Assembly: GCF_003722315.1 (NCBI RefSeq)
Contig: NZ_CP033580.1
Location: forward strand, 1,673,001-1,737,000
Reading direction: 5' to 3'
DNA from: Thermoanaerobacter ethanolicus JW 200
GTDB taxonomy: Bacteria; Bacillota; Thermoanaerobacteria; Thermoanaerobacterales; Thermoanaerobacteraceae
Length of the DNA: 64,000 nt
Shown here: in pieces, positions 27,883 through 38,818 of the stretch
Layout of the letters: the number at the start of each line of letters is the position of its first letter
Position numbering within the stretch: the first letter of the stretch is position 1
The notes under the pieces: model-generated
Database searches by the model: none
Told to the model about the DNA's origin: nothing
The model's input: only the letters and a program-made list of their open reading frames with translations
Program-made: the position numbers and the translations under genes

Positions 27883-28236
27883 CTATTTGCGAGGTTTTGA
27901 GGAAAATTCGTATATTCCCATACAGAATAAAAAAACAGCGAATATTTTTTTTAATATAAAGGCTTTTGTAATTGCTGCTATAATAGCTCCAACAAAACTT
28001 CCTATCATTCCACCTATTATTATAAGCAATATGATTTTATACTTTATGTTTTTACTTTTAAAATGGTATATTAATGCAATAATTGCTGTAGGAATAAAAG
28101 AAAAAAGATTAACGCTTTGAGCAATGTGTTGCTCGGTTCCAGTAAAGATTGTCAAGGCAGGGATGAGAATTGTCCCTCCTCCAATTCCCATTCCTCCTAC
28201 AATTCCTGAAAAAAGTCCTATTAGAAATAGTTTCAT
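27883..28236 (-). CDS. half-size TSUP (TauE/SafE) membrane protein, downstream partner
   Basis: A ~117-residue membrane protein with about four hydrophobic segments and one TSUP repeat: LFSGIVGGMGIGGGTILIPAL. Full TSUP transporters have two such repeats in ~250 residues. Its ATG shares four bases with the stop of the upstream partner, so translation is coupled and the two halves probably associate. TSUP proteins move sulfur oxyanions or organosulfur compounds; the divergent cysK fits a sulfur role, by inference. Confidence 0.82.
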   Translation of the reverse strand: MKLFLIGLFSGIVGGMGIGGGTILIPALTIFTGTEQHIAQSVNLFSFIPTAIIALIYHFKSKNIKYKIILLIIIGGMIGSFVGAIIAAITKAFILKKIFAVFLFCMGIYEFSSKPRK

Positions 28237-28589
28237 GATATCCACATCCTGACGGAAGCTATAAGCATTATTATTCCAAAAATTTTTCGTAATAAAGGAA
28301 TGGAAATTTTATTAAGAAAATATGCACCAATAATTCCTCCCATCGTACTTCCTAGAGCTATGTTAATAGTTAAAGGAATGTCGATTATTTTATTTTGCAA
28401 ATACACTAAACTACTGACTAGAGTGATAGGAAGTATAATTGAAATTGCCGTAGCATGAGCCTTATGGTCTTCTATACCAAGTAAAAATACCAATGCTGGA
28501 ACTATTAAAGTGCCTCCTCCTGCCCCTAAAAGACCGTTTACGATACCAGTTATAAAGCCTATAGAGAAAAGTTTTAGTTTATCAGTCAT
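28233..28589 (-). CDS. half-size TSUP (TauE/SafE) membrane protein, upstream partner
   Basis: A ~118-residue membrane protein with one TSUP repeat, FITGIVNGLLGAGGGTLIVPAL, about four membrane segments and the closing FGIIMLIASVRMW. AAGGTGAT precedes the ATG (complement of 28587-28589); a GTG three codons earlier lies inside that site. First gene of the two-gene unit, divergent from cysK. Confidence 0.82.
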   Translation of the reverse strand: MTDKLKLFSIGFITGIVNGLLGAGGGTLIVPALVFLLGIEDHKAHATAISIILPITLVSSLVYLQNKIIDIPLTINIALGSTMGGIIGAYFLNKISIPLLRKIFGIIMLIASVRMWIS

Positions 28590-28720
28590 TTTTATCACCT
28601 TTTGTAGCTTGATATTATTATTTTTTCTCTAAAATCTTTTGATATTCTAATTTCCATTTGACATGTCTAGCGTAGAAAGTTTAAAATTTTTATAGTAATG
28701 TACAAATGGAGGTAAATTTT

Positions 28721-29641
28721 ATGATTGCCAACAATGTTTTTGAGCTGATTGGAAAAACGCCAGTAGTTAAGTTAAATAAAATTGTGGAGAAAGAATGGGC
28801 GGAAATTTATTTAAAATTAGAATTTTTTAATCCTGGAGGCAGCGTTAAAGATAGGGTAGCTTTTTCCATGATAGAAAAGGCAGAAAAAGAAGGAAAATTA
28901 AAAAAAGGAAGTGTAATTATTGAACCTACCAGCGGAAATACAGGTATAGGGTTGGCGATGGTAGGGGCAGCAAAAGGGTATAAAGTAATAATAGTTATGC
29001 CTGATACTATGAGCATGGAAAGAAGAATGCTTTTAGCGGCGTATGGGGCAGAAGTAGTTCTTACCCGTGGCAAATTGGGGATGGAAGGCGCTATAAAAAA
29101 AGCAGAAGAATTAGTAAGGCAGAATAAAAACTATTTTATGCCACAACAGTTTGAAAATTTTGCAAATCCTTTAATCCATGAAGAGACTACTGCTAAAGAG
29201 ATAATTGAAGATTTTAACGAGGGTCTTGATGCTTTTGTTTCAGGTGTAGGTACGGGGGGAACTATTACAGGAGTAGGAAAAATATTAAAAAATAAATTTT
29301 CTAATATAAAGATTATTGCGGTAGAACCTTATTCAGCAGCAGTGCTTTCTGGTAAAGAGCCTGGACCTCATAAGATTCAAGGGATTGGCGCAGGCTTCAT
29401 CCCTAAGGTGTTAGATAGAAATGTCATAGATGAAGTAATTGCTGTAAAAGATGAAGATGCCTTTGAGGTGACTCGCCTTTTGGCAAAAAAAGAAGGCATA
29501 CTTGGAGGAATTTCTACAGGTGCTTCCTTATGGGCAGCAATTGAAGTTGCTAAGAAGTTAGGCAAAGGTAAAAAGGTTTTAGCAATAGCTCCTGACAGTG
29601 GAGAGAGGTATTTAAGTACACAACTTTTTAGAGAAGATTAG
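28721..29641 (+). CDS. cysK: cysteine synthase (O-acetylserine sulfhydrylase)
   Basis: A 306-residue PLP enzyme making cysteine from O-acetylserine and sulfide. The PLP Lys is in NPGGSVKDR (about residue 41), the substrate loop is [12 protein letters not shown], the phosphate-binding loop [10 protein letters not shown], and [10 protein letters not shown] closes the protein. GGAGG lies between an upstream in-frame ATG (28706) and ATG 28721, which decides the start. Confidence 0.94.
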   Translation: MIANNVFELIGKTPVVKLNKIVEKEWAEIYLKLEFFNPGGSVKDRVAFSMIEKAEKEGKLKKGSVIIEPTSGNTGIGLAMVGAAKGYKVIIVMPDTMSMERRMLLAAYGAEVVLTRGKLGMEGAIKKAEELVRQNKNYFMPQQFENFANPLIHEETTAKEIIEDFNEGLDAFVSGVGTGGTITGVGKILKNKFSNIKIIAVEPYSAAVLSGKEPGPHKIQGIGAGFIPKVLDRNVIDEVIAVKDEDAFEVTRLLAKKEGILGGISTGASLWAAIEVAKKLGKGKKVLAIAPDSGERYLSTQLFRED

Positions 29642-29701
29642 ATTTACAAGCCATAAATTATTGTGTTAAAATATTTTAGACACAGTAAAGGAGGTTTTTT
29701 T

Positions 29702-30442
29702 ATGTCAGGGCATTCAAAATGGGCTAATATAAAACACAAAAAAGAGAAAATGGACGCTAAAAAGGGAAGAATTTTTACAAAGCTTACCAAAGATATTATA
29801 AAAGCGGCTAAAGAAGGCGGTGGAGACCCTAACACTAACAGTAAATTAAGAGATGCTATAGAAAAGGCAAAAGCTAATAATTTGCCAAATGAAAATATAC
29901 AAAGGGCTATTAAAAAAGGTACCGGTGAATTAGGAGGAGCTAATTTAGAAGAAGTAATATATGAAGGATACGGTCCTGCGGGTACTGCCATAATTGTTGA
30001 AGCTTTGACTGACAATAAAAACAGAACTGCTGGTGAAATAAGGCATATTTTTGATAGGCATGGTGGTAGTTTAGGAGCAGCTGGTTCTGTTACATGGATG
30101 TTTGACAAAGTCGGAATTATAATTGTTGAAAAAAATGATTCTATTGATGAAGACGAATTAGCGATGGTTGCAATAGATGCAGGTGCGCAAGACTTTTCTG
30201 CAGAAGATGAAGAATTCGAAATAATTACTGAACCTTCAAATTTTCAAGAAGTAAAAGAAGCGATTGAAAAAGCAGGCTATAAAATTTCTGAAGCAGAAGT
30301 TACTATGCTTCCTAAAAATACTATACAACTAAGTCCTGAAGACTACGAAAAATTTGAAAAGTTAATTGACAAATTAGAAGAAAATGACGATGTACAAAAC
30401 GTTTATCACAATGTGGAAATAGAAGACGAAGATGAGGAATAA
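29702..30442 (+). CDS. yebC: YebC/PmpR family protein
   Basis: A 246-residue YebC/TACO1-like protein starting [14 protein letters not shown], with [12 protein letters not shown] and the acidic C-terminus typical of the family. Annotated as transcription regulator or, in newer work on relatives, as a factor easing translation of proline stretches. AAAGGAGG precedes ATG 29702. In many Firmicutes it neighbours ruvC, as nearly here. Confidence 0.95.
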   Translation: MSGHSKWANIKHKKEKMDAKKGRIFTKLTKDIIKAAKEGGGDPNTNSKLRDAIEKAKANNLPNENIQRAIKKGTGELGGANLEEVIYEGYGPAGTAIIVEALTDNKNRTAGEIRHIFDRHGGSLGAAGSVTWMFDKVGIIIVEKNDSIDEDELAMVAIDAGAQDFSAEDEEFEIITEPSNFQEVKEAIEKAGYKISEAEVTMLPKNTIQLSPEDYEKFEKLIDKLEENDDVQNVYHNVEIEDEDEE

Positions 30443-30487
30443 AAGAAAGAGATAGAAGAGGCTAAATTTCTTCTATCTCTTTCTTTT
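30441..30487. terminator. bidirectional terminator between yebC and cheW
   Basis: A 19-bp perfect stem, starting AAAAGAAAGAGATAG, has a 9-base loop. It is framed by A and T runs. Part of it lies inside the 3' end of cheW, encoding the KEKKEIEEI tail. Confidence 0.9.
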
Positions 30488-30908
30488 CTTTTTCTGTTAA
30501 AACTTTATGTAAGTCTAAGTTGATGATTAATCTGTCGTTTAAATTGATAATAGATGTTATGTACTCTTTCCCAATTCCTTTTATTATGTCTGGAGCTTCT
30601 TGTATGGAACTATCGTCTACATGTAAAACTTCTGTTACTGAGTCTACGATAAAACCTACTGGTCTGTTAGTGACATTTACTACGATAATCCGATTATTGT
30701 CATTTTTTTCTGATAAAGGCAAATTGAAGCGCTTTTTTAAATCTACAATAGGAATAACTGTTCCTCTTAGGTTAGTTATGCCTTCTACAAAAGAGGGGGC
30801 ATCAGGTACTTTAATAATCGTTTGAAGCCGTATAATTTCTATTACCTGATTAATGTCTACGCAAAAGTCTTCATTGTTTAATTTAAAAACTACAATTTGA
30901 TTTGCCAC
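30462..30908 (-). CDS. cheW: CheW-like chemotaxis coupling protein
   Basis: A 148-residue single CheW domain: IVVFKLNNEDFCVDI, VPDAPSFVEGITNLRGTVIPIVDLKKRF and VGFIVDSVTEVL. CheW couples chemoreceptors to the CheA kinase at the membrane. It stands alone here, away from a che operon, so it may serve a single receptor or be an accessory copy. GGAGGAG lies before its ATG. Confidence 0.93.
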   Translation of the reverse strand: MANQIVVFKLNNEDFCVDINQVIEIIRLQTIIKVPDAPSFVEGITNLRGTVIPIVDLKKRFNLPLSEKNDNNRIIVVNVTNRPVGFIVDSVTEVLHVDDSSIQEAPDIIKGIGKEYITSIINLNDRLIINLDLHKVLTEKEKKEIEEI

Positions 30909-31018
30909 TTTACCATCTCCTCCCTTATAGATATTATTCGATATTTTTTGACAAAATCCTGCAAAGAGAATAAATTTTTTAAAATTGGTTATAATTACAT
31001 AAAACAGGAGGAGATGTT

Positions 31019-31585
31019 ATGAAAAAGCTAATTTCCTATAAAATGGTTGCCATATATTTGTTAGCTATATTTATAGGAGTGATGATTGGATATTTAATTA
31101 ATGTTAAAGACAATGAAAAGCAAAGAACAGAAAAAAATATAACTTATGAACAGAGGATTTCTTCTCAACAAGAAGCTCTTGCTAAAAAATTAATTTCCCG
31201 AAGTAAACTCATATTTGAAACTAAATATCTTGAAAATGGAGAAATAGTGCGTGAAGTTCAAAATTTAACCCCTTCTCTTTATGGGAAAAGCAAGGAAGAA
31301 ATTGCGAGGATATATAGTGATTGGGAAGTTAAAAGTTTTGATGAAGACGAAATAGTTCTCTATAGGGAAAAAGAAGGATTACCTCCAGATTATTATATAA
31401 TTACTAGTATGAATGGATATGTGGTTTTATTAAAAAGTGACGGAAATGGCAATAAAGAAATTGTAGAGAAAACAGACATACCTTTGGACAGTTTAACACC
31501 TTTTGACAGAGAAAGGGTGATGAAAAATATAATTACAAAAGACAAAGATGAAGCATACCAAATATTAGCAAATTTGAGCTCTTAA
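31019..31585 (+). CDS. BofC-like C-terminal domain membrane-anchored protein
   Basis: A 188-residue protein with one N-terminal membrane segment (about 8-27) followed by an extracellular charged region. The domain with KSKEEIARIYSDWEVKSF and the DYYIITSMNGYVVLL strand matches the BofC C-terminal domain, a forespore intermembrane regulator in Bacillus. The N-terminal BofC domain is absent, so the role is uncertain. AGGAGGAG upstream; a terminator follows. Confidence 0.75.
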   Translation: MKKLISYKMVAIYLLAIFIGVMIGYLINVKDNEKQRTEKNITYEQRISSQQEALAKKLISRSKLIFETKYLENGEIVREVQNLTPSLYGKSKEEIARIYSDWEVKSFDEDEIVLYREKEGLPPDYYIITSMNGYVVLLKSDGNGNKEIVEKTDIPLDSLTPFDRERVMKNIITKDKDEAYQILANLSS

Positions 31586-31615
31586 GTTCTCCTATGCGTT
31601 TAGGAGAACTTTTTC
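31584..31615 (+). terminator. intrinsic terminator
   Basis: AAGTTCTCCTA and TAGGAGAACTT pair around a 6-base loop, followed by TTTC. It separates the BofC-like gene from the ruv operon. Confidence 0.88.
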
Positions 31616-31666
31616 TTGTTTATAAAGTCCATTGATGTTAAAATAAATAAAAGGAGAGGAGATATA

Positions 31667-32164
31667 ATGAGGGTATTAGGGATAGATCCTGGAATTGCCA
31701 TAATGGGCTATGGTATAATAGATTACAAATCCAATAAGTTTACTGTTATAGACTACGGTGCAGTTACTACAAAAGCTGGTATTGATAAGGCTTTGCGCCT
31801 ACACGATATATATAATGGAATTATATCACTTATAAAATCTTACAGTCCTGATGTAGTAGCTATAGAAGAGCTTTTTTATAATAAAAACGCAAAGACTGTC
31901 ATAACTATTGGGGAGTCCAGAGGAGTTTCTATTTTAGCTGCTGTCAATTCGGGAATAAAGGTTTTTGAATATACTCCTTTGCAAGTTAAACAAGCAGTGG
32001 TAGGGTACGGAAGAGCAGATAAATATCAAGTCCAACAAATGGTGAAGGTTTTATTAAATCTTGAGGAAATTCCTAAACCTGACGATGTAGCTGATGCATT
32101 GGCAGTTGCTATATGCCATTGTCACAGTAACAATATGATTGAAAAGCTGGGGTATTCAAGATGA
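31667..32164 (+). CDS. ruvC: Holliday junction resolvase RuvC
   Basis: A 165-residue endonuclease that cuts Holliday junctions. Acidic catalytic residues lie in VLGIDPG (Asp7), AIEELFY (Glu) and [12 protein letters not shown] (paired Asp). ATG 31667 follows AGGAGAGGAG; an upstream ATG at 31616 adds residues not found in the family. It overlaps ruvA by 4 bases. Confidence 0.96.
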   Translation: MRVLGIDPGIAIMGYGIIDYKSNKFTVIDYGAVTTKAGIDKALRLHDIYNGIISLIKSYSPDVVAIEELFYNKNAKTVITIGESRGVSILAAVNSGIKVFEYTPLQVKQAVVGYGRADKYQVQQMVKVLLNLEEIPKPDDVADALAVAICHCHSNNMIEKLGYSR

Positions 32165-32724
32165 TTGAGTATATTAGAGGGATGATTGAAGATATTGGAC
32201 AAGATTATGTAGTGATTGACTTTATGGGTATAGGTATAAAGGTTTTTGTCCCATTTTCTACTTTGAAAGTTTTACCTTCTAAAGGAAATATAACCAAGCT
32301 TTATACATATTTACATATGAGAGAAGATGGTTTCCAAATTTTTGGCTTTAAAACAAAAGAAGAGTTAGATTTATTTGAGAAATTATTGTCTGTTAGTGGT
32401 GTAGGGCCTAAAGGAGCTTTGTCTATTTTGTCCGTGGTTTCTATTGATAATTTTGTAAAAGCAGTTAACGTAGGCGATTATAAAGCTCTTACGATAGCTC
32501 CGGGAATAGGCAAGAAGACTGCTGAGAGAATTATTTTGGAATTAAAAGATAAGCTTCCAAAAGAAATAGTTTTTGAAGGTGATAATAATTTTTCAAATGA
32601 GGCTTTAGAAGCTTTATTAGCTTTGGGTTATACCAAAAGTGAAGCTATTTATGCTTTGGCAGATATCACCTGTGATAGCGTAGAAGAAGCTGTAAAGCAA
32701 GCTTTGAAAAAATTAATGAAATAG
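32161..32724 (+). CDS. ruvA: Holliday junction helicase subunit RuvA
   Basis: A 187-residue junction-binding subunit. The N-terminal OB domain opens [13 protein letters not shown], two helix-hairpin-helix motifs follow ([12 protein letters not shown] and [12 protein letters not shown]), and a C-terminal domain ([10 protein letters not shown]) contacts RuvB. ATGA overlap with ruvC indicates coupling. Confidence 0.96.
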   Translation: MIEYIRGMIEDIGQDYVVIDFMGIGIKVFVPFSTLKVLPSKGNITKLYTYLHMREDGFQIFGFKTKEELDLFEKLLSVSGVGPKGALSILSVVSIDNFVKAVNVGDYKALTIAPGIGKKTAERIILELKDKLPKEIVFEGDNNFSNEALEALLALGYTKSEAIYALADITCDSVEEAVKQALKKLMK

Positions 32725-32734
32725 GGTGAATTGA

Positions 32735-33751
32735 ATGGAGGAGAGAATACTAACTCAAAGTTTTACACAGGAAGATGCCTCTGAATACAGTTTGCGTCCT
32801 AGGTGGCTTTCTGAGTATATAGGTCAGCAAAAGATAAAAGAGGAATTAAAAATTTACATAGAAGCCGCTAAGATGAGAAAAGAGCCCCTTGACCATGTCC
32901 TACTATATGGTCCTCCTGGCCTTGGAAAAACGACTTTAGCCACAGTAATTTCTAATGAAATGGGAGTAGGAATAAAAATAACCTCAGGTCCTGCTATAGA
33001 AAAGTCGAGAGATTTGGCAGCCATCTTAACTAATTTACAGGAAAATGACATACTTTTTATAGATGAGATTCACAGGCTTAATAGAAGTGTAGAAGAGATT
33101 CTATATCCTGCAATGGAAGACTTTGAATTGGATATAGTAATAGGAAAAGGCCCAAGTGCCAGGTCTATAAGGCTTAGTCTTCCGCGCTTTACTTTAATTG
33201 GGGCTACGACAAGGGCTGCTCTTATGACTTCTCCTTTGAGAGACAGATTTGGGGTTATAAACCGCTTGGATTACTATTCAGTGGAGGAATTAAAAGAAAT
33301 AATTAAAAGGTCAGCGAATATTTTAAACATTGGAATTGATGAAGATGCAGCTTTGGAGATTGCTAAAAGGTCACGGGGGACTCCGAGAATTGCCAATAGA
33401 CTTCTAAAACGGGTGAGAGATTTCGCACAAGTAAGAGGAAATGGATACATTGATTTTAAAACTTCCAAAGAAGCGCTGGACGTATTAGGTGTAGATGAGA
33501 TGGGATTAGAATACATTGATAGAAAGATTTTGGTTTCTATTATAGAAAAGTTTGGCGGTGGTCCTGTAGGAATCGATGCTATTGCTGCATCAATAGGAGA
33601 AGATGGGGATACAATAGAGGATGTTTATGAACCTTATCTTTTACAAATAGGTTTTTTAAACAGGACTCCGCGAGGAAGAGTTGTTACAAAATTAGCTTAT
33701 GATTACCTTAAATATCCTTATATAGAACAGGGGAGGATAGAAGGTGTTTGA
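32735..33751 (+). CDS. ruvB: Holliday junction branch migration ATPase RuvB
   Basis: A 338-residue AAA+ motor. [18 protein letters not shown] begins the core; Walker [10 protein letters not shown], Walker [10 protein letters not shown], sensor [19 protein letters not shown] (with the arginine finger) and a winged-helix C-terminus follow. It sits 10 bases after ruvA. Confidence 0.97.
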   Translation: MEERILTQSFTQEDASEYSLRPRWLSEYIGQQKIKEELKIYIEAAKMRKEPLDHVLLYGPPGLGKTTLATVISNEMGVGIKITSGPAIEKSRDLAAILTNLQENDILFIDEIHRLNRSVEEILYPAMEDFELDIVIGKGPSARSIRLSLPRFTLIGATTRAALMTSPLRDRFGVINRLDYYSVEELKEIIKRSANILNIGIDEDAALEIAKRSRGTPRIANRLLKRVRDFAQVRGNGYIDFKTSKEALDVLGVDEMGLEYIDRKILVSIIEKFGGGPVGIDAIAASIGEDGDTIEDVYEPYLLQIGFLNRTPRGRVVTKLAYDYLKYPYIEQGRIEGV

Positions 33752-33956
33752 TAATTTTGGTAAAATGTTGATATTTATGGGAGCTATATTAATTTTAATA
33801 GGGGTGCTTTTTTCTGTAGGTTCAAAAATTGGTTTAGGACGTTTGCCGGGAGATATAGTTTATCAAAAAGGAAATTTCACTTTTTATTTTCCTATTATGA
33901 CAAGCCTTTTATTGAGCCTGTTTTTAACATTAATTTTTTGGCTTTTTAGAAGATAA
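33744..33956 (+). CDS. DUF2905 small membrane protein
   Basis: A 70-residue protein with two membrane segments (about 8-27 and 48-67) separated by the conserved [21 protein letters not shown]. This is DUF2905, commonly found after ruvB. The function is unknown. The start overlaps the ruvB end by 8 bases. Confidence 0.88.
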   Translation: MFDNFGKMLIFMGAILILIGVLFSVGSKIGLGRLPGDIVYQKGNFTFYFPIMTSLLLSLFLTLIFWLFRR

Positions 33957-33979
33957 CATATGAAAAGGGGTTGTATTTT

Positions 33980-35566
33980 GTGAGGTTGAAAAAATTTATA
34001 ATAGGGAGTATAATTAGTGTCATGATTTTAACTCTCTCACCTTATCCTACCGTGAATGCTGATATCAGCATTCCGAAGGTTATAAAAGTAGGGCTTTTTT
34101 ATGGACAAACTGCGAAATCTTCTTACCAGCTTTCTTCTCCCGGAGGTTTTAATTTTGCTTATCAAGACAATACAGGAAATTTGATTAATATTTTTAGCAC
34201 CAGCATGCAAAACATACAAGTTGCAAAAGATGATAATTTCTATTTAATGGTGGGAAGCTATGATAATCTGGACATGGTGAATGCTGATTACGCTAAAATA
34301 GCAAACCAAATTCCGAATGCTTTTATAGGATTTGATGGCAAATATCATGTATACATAGGACCTTATTTGGCGCTTCCGGATTTGCAATCTGCCTATGAAA
34401 TTTTTTCCAAAAATTATACCAATATATCCAAAGTGTTGCCGGATAAAAATATTTTAATAAGCAATGGGACAAAAAACCTGTTTTTATTTAATATGAAGGA
34501 TGATTTATATGTAAGTAAACTTAATCCTGATGGCATGCCCCTTGCGATAGAATCAAAACGTTACAGAGGCATGTTTGAATTTAGAAGGCAACAAGACAGT
34601 GACATGACTGCTATAAATGTTGTGCCATTGGAAGAATATTTATATGGTGTTGTGCCGGCTGAGATGCCGGCATGGTGGAATATAGAAGCTCTAAAAGCCC
34701 AGGCAGTTGCAGCGCGAACTTATGCAGCGAAAAATATAGGGAGATATGGAAAATATGGATTTGATTTGACAGATGATGATAAAACACAAGTTTACAAAGG
34801 GTATGATGGAGAATCTTCTTCTACAAACAAAGCGGTAGATGAAACAAAAGGTGTAGTCGCTATATATCAAGGAAGTCTTATAGATGCCCTTTATCATTCC
34901 CACAGTGGGGGATATACCGAAGACAATAATAATTATTTTTCTGCTGATGTTCCTTACTTAAAAGGTGTGGAAGATAAATACGTTTTTGGCTATAGCAGTG
35001 CTAATGACAGTTGGACAGTCACTTACACAAAAGACCAGATAAAAAACCTGCTGTTAAGTAAAGGACAGGATATAGGAGATATAGTAGATGTAAAGGTTAC
35101 TGAGAAAAGCTGGACTGGAAGAGCGATTACTGTCACTATTTATGGTACAAAAGGGACTTTCGCATTGAAAAAAGGAGATATACGATCTTTTTTTGGACTA
35201 AAAAGCACTATGATTGATATAAAGGGCGATGGCAGCAGTGAATTTGAAGTGTACGTGACTTCTTCTTACAGTGATTCGCAAAAAGTTTCTTTAAATGAGA
35301 TAAATATTCAAAATAATGAAGGTATAACGAGGGTTTCTAAAGATACCCTTTATGTTGTAGGAGCAAATGGTATTAAAGAATTAAAAAAGACAGACAAGCC
35401 CAGTGAAGTTTATACTATAAAAGGCAGTGGTTATGGACATGGGGTAGGGTTAAGCCAGTATGGGGCAAGAGGACTGGCGGACCATGGGTATAATTACATT
35501 TATATTTTAAAATACTATTACAAAGGTATTGAGGTATACGATACTATAAACAATAAAACTCTGTAA
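33980..35566 (+). CDS. SpoIID/LytB domain protein
   Basis: A 528-residue secreted protein with an N-terminal signal segment ending near VNA-D. A SPOR-like domain ([10 protein letters not shown]... and [15 protein letters not shown]) precedes the SpoIID core: [45 protein letters not shown] and [17 protein letters not shown]. SpoIID enzymes are peptidoglycan lytic transglycosylases of sporulation. GTG 33980 has AAGGGG 9 bases upstream; a TTG at 33971 is closer to that site. Being in the ruv-queA operon rather than with spoIIQ, it is a paralogue or vegetative homologue. Confidence 0.88.
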   Translation: MRLKKFIIGSIISVMILTLSPYPTVNADISIPKVIKVGLFYGQTAKSSYQLSSPGGFNFAYQDNTGNLINIFSTSMQNIQVAKDDNFYLMVGSYDNLDMVNADYAKIANQIPNAFIGFDGKYHVYIGPYLALPDLQSAYEIFSKNYTNISKVLPDKNILISNGTKNLFLFNMKDDLYVSKLNPDGMPLAIESKRYRGMFEFRRQQDSDMTAINVVPLEEYLYGVVPAEMPAWWNIEALKAQAVAARTYAAKNIGRYGKYGFDLTDDDKTQVYKGYDGESSSTNKAVDETKGVVAIYQGSLIDALYHSHSGGYTEDNNNYFSADVPYLKGVEDKYVFGYSSANDSWTVTYTKDQIKNLLLSKGQDIGDIVDVKVTEKSWTGRAITVTIYGTKGTFALKKGDIRSFFGLKSTMIDIKGDGSSEFEVYVTSSYSDSQKVSLNEINIQNNEGITRVSKDTLYVVGANGIKELKKTDKPSEVYTIKGSGYGHGVGLSQYGARGLADHGYNYIYILKYYYKGIEVYDTINNKTL

Positions 35567-35583
35567 AAGGATGGCGCAAAAAA

Positions 35584-36609
35584 ATGAAACGCAGCGAGTT
35601 TTACTTTGAATTACCAGAAGAATTAATTGCACAAGAACCTTTAGAAGATAGGTCTAGTTCTCGTTTAATGGTTTTAAATAGAAAAACTGGTGAGGTTCAA
35701 CACGATATTTTTAAAAATATAACAAAATATTTAAAAGCGGGAGATTGTCTTGTTTTAAATGATACAAAAGTTATTCCTGCGCGCCTTATAGGACGAAGAC
35801 AAGACTCAGGAGGAAAGATAGAATTTGTTCTTTTGAAAAGATTATCAGTAAATGAGTGGGAAACGTTAGTAAAGCCTGGCAGAAGAGCTAAAGTAGGGAC
35901 AAGAGTTGTTTTTGGAAATGGAGAATTGGTTGCGGAAATTTTGGACAATACAGAAGTTGGAGGAAGAGTAGTAAGATTTTATTATGAAGGTTTATTTGAA
36001 GAAGTATTAGATAAATTAGGAGAAATGCCTGTGCCACCTTATATCAAAAAGAAACTAAAAGACAAAGAGAGATATCAAACTGTCTATGCAAAATATGAAG
36101 GTTCTGCAGCTGCTCCTACTGCAGGGCTTCATTTCACAGAAGAGTTATTAGAAAAAATAAGGCAAATGGGAGTAAAAACTGTTTTTATTACCCTTCACGT
36201 AGGGTTGGGTACTTTCAGACCAGTAAAGGAAGAAATAATAGAAAATCATAAAATGCATGAAGAGTTTTACATTGTTACAAAAGAAGCAGCTGAAGAAATA
36301 AATGCTACAAGAGAAAAAGGTGGTAGAGTAATAGCTGTTGGAACTACTTCTACTCGTACTCTCGAAACTGTAGCTGATGAAAATGGCTATATAAGAGAAA
36401 AAAGTGGTTGGACTGATATTTTTATATATCCCGGTTATAAATTTAAAGCTATTGACGGCATGATAACAAATTTTCACTTACCTGAGTCCACTTTAATTAT
36501 GATGGTGTCAGCTTTTGCAGGTAAAGAAAACATAATGAGGGCTTATAAAATAGCCATTGAAGAGAGATATAGATTTTTTAGCTTTGGAGATGCAATGCTT
36601 ATAATTTGA
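35584..36609 (+). CDS. queA: tRNA preQ1 ribosyltransferase-isomerase
   Basis: A 341-residue enzyme that transfers and isomerises the ribosyl part of SAM onto preQ1-modified tRNA, making epoxyqueuosine. Family landmarks are [43 protein letters not shown] and [10 protein letters not shown]. The following gene tgt performs the preceding step, consistent with an operon. Confidence 0.96.
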   Translation: MKRSEFYFELPEELIAQEPLEDRSSSRLMVLNRKTGEVQHDIFKNITKYLKAGDCLVLNDTKVIPARLIGRRQDSGGKIEFVLLKRLSVNEWETLVKPGRRAKVGTRVVFGNGELVAEILDNTEVGGRVVRFYYEGLFEEVLDKLGEMPVPPYIKKKLKDKERYQTVYAKYEGSAAAPTAGLHFTEELLEKIRQMGVKTVFITLHVGLGTFRPVKEEIIENHKMHEEFYIVTKEAAEEINATREKGGRVIAVGTTSTRTLETVADENGYIREKSGWTDIFIYPGYKFKAIDGMITNFHLPESTLIMMVSAFAGKENIMRAYKIAIEERYRFFSFGDAMLII

Positions 36610-36640
36610 GCAGTTGATTACGAATCAAAAGGTAGAATAG

Positions 36641-37779
<1,139 letters not shown>

Positions 37780-37780
<1 letters not shown>

Positions 37781-38079
37781 TGGATCCACAAACGACTTAT
37801 GTAATTGTTGAAATGCTTATTTTTATTGCAATCTTTTACTTTTTGTTGATTTTGCCCCAACAAAGGCGCCAAAAGAAAGAGAGAGAAATGCTTGATTCTT
37901 TAAAACCTGGCGATGAGATTATTACAAAAAGCGGCTTTTATGGTAAGATCTTAAACATCAAAGACGATGTGATAACTTTAGAAATGGGAGCAGATAAGGT
38001 GAGACTAAAGATTGCAAAATGGGCAGTTGGAGGAGTTATAAGCTCAGCCAGTGACAAAAACGAAAAAGAAGAAAAGTGA
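37780..38079 (+). CDS. yajC: preprotein translocase subunit YajC
   Basis: A 99-residue protein with one membrane segment (about 8-26), PQQRRQKKEREML, and a basic-acidic cytoplasmic domain with LKPGDEIITKSGFYGKI. It works with SecDF in protein export; secD-secF lie 2.7 kb downstream. The ATG shares its A with the tgt stop; AAGGAGGAG is upstream. Confidence 0.94.
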
Positions 38080-38082
38080 TAA

Positions 38083-38107
38083 GATGCGGTTTGCCGCGTC
38101 TTTTTTT
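38083..38107 (+). terminator. intrinsic terminator after yajC
   Basis: GATGCGG and CCGCGTC pair around TTTG, followed by seven T. It closes the ruvC-to-yajC operon. Confidence 0.88.
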
Positions 38108-38167
38108 ATGTACTATGTTTAAAATAAAAAGCATACATATTAGTAAGAAAACTGTGGGGGTGAGACT

Positions 38168-38560
38168 TTGAAGGGAAGGTTTGGCATGGAAAAGGGAACT
38201 GGCATAAATATTACTGGAATTTTTACAGGAGTTTTAATAGCTTACATTATCACTCTTAGTTTTTTCATAATTTACGCTTTGCTTTTGACCTTTACAGCTG
38301 TATCTGAATTAACTTTACCTACCCTTACTTTATTAATAACCATAATAGGTATAGTTTTATCAGGTGCCTTATCTGCAAGGCATACCACCAACAAGGGTTG
38401 GCTAAATGGAGGAATTGCTGGTATTTTATATGTAACCATTATGTTAGTTTTAGGAGCATTTTTTGTAAAAGAATTAGGGCCTACTTCTTCTTGGGCAGTA
38501 AAATACGCTTGGGGAGCTGTTTTAGGAGCTTTAGGTGGTATGATAGGCATCAATTTATAG
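38168..38560 (+). CDS. TIGR04086 family membrane protein
   Basis: A 130-residue protein with four membrane segments and the conserved SARHTTNKGWLNGGIAGILY segment. TIGR04086 proteins are found beside yajC in many Clostridia and their function is unknown. TTG 38168 has GGGGGTGAG upstream; ATG 38186 is an alternative. Confidence 0.82.
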   Translation: MKGRFGMEKGTGINITGIFTGVLIAYIITLSFFIIYALLLTFTAVSELTLPTLTLLITIIGIVLSGALSARHTTNKGWLNGGIAGILYVTIMLVLGAFFVKELGPTSSWAVKYAWGAVLGALGGMIGINL

Positions 38561-38561
38561 C

Positions 38562-38590
38562 TTCAATTCCTTCTCTTTATGTGTTATAAT
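38562..38590 (+). promoter_or_regulatory. probable promoter for scfA
   Basis: A consensus TATAAT at 38585-38590 lies 17 bases after a weak TTCAAT (38562-38567). It starts 26 bases before the scfA ATG. Confidence 0.55.
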
Positions 38591-38615
38591 AAATCAGGAA
38601 GAGGAGGGAAGAAAA

Positions 38616-38753
38616 ATGAAGCATGTTATAACAATTAACAGGCCAACGTTAAAAAATAGCTTAAAAAAGCCAGGCTGTGGCGAATGCCAGGCATCTTGTC
38701 AATCAGCTTGTAAAACATCTTGCACTGTAGCAAACCAAGAATGTCAATACTAA
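38616..38753 (+). CDS. scfA: SCIFF ranthipeptide precursor
   Basis: Exactly 45 codons with six cysteines (21, 24, 28, 32, 36 and 43), the SCIFF definition. The leader opens MKHVITINRPTLKNSLKK and the core has CGECQASCQSACKTSC. The radical SAM maturase next door forms thioether cross-links from Cys to residues such as Thr in this family; characterised relatives come from Caldanaerobacter and Clostridium thermocellum. GAGGAGGGAAG precedes the ATG. The biological role of the mature peptide is not settled. Confidence 0.95.
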   Translation: MKHVITINRPTLKNSLKKPGCGECQASCQSACKTSCTVANQECQY

Positions 38754-38766
38754 TACATAATACTCA

Positions 38767-38795
38767 AAATGGCAGTAAAATAGTTACTGCCATTT
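38767..38795 (+). promoter_or_regulatory. intercistronic hairpin between scfA and scfB
   Basis: AAATGGCAGTAA and TTACTGCCATTT form a perfect 12-bp stem with a 5-base loop. Only TTT lies at its base and no T-run follows, so it is at most a leaky terminator. It could stabilise the short scfA message and lower maturase expression relative to the peptide. Confidence 0.75.
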
Positions 38796-38818
38796 AAACT
38801 TGCAATGGAGGTTAAAAA

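Noticed and set aside
29644-30108. 154-codon frame antisense to yebC
   Set aside because: A shadow of purine-rich yebC codons; no ribosome site and low-complexity product.
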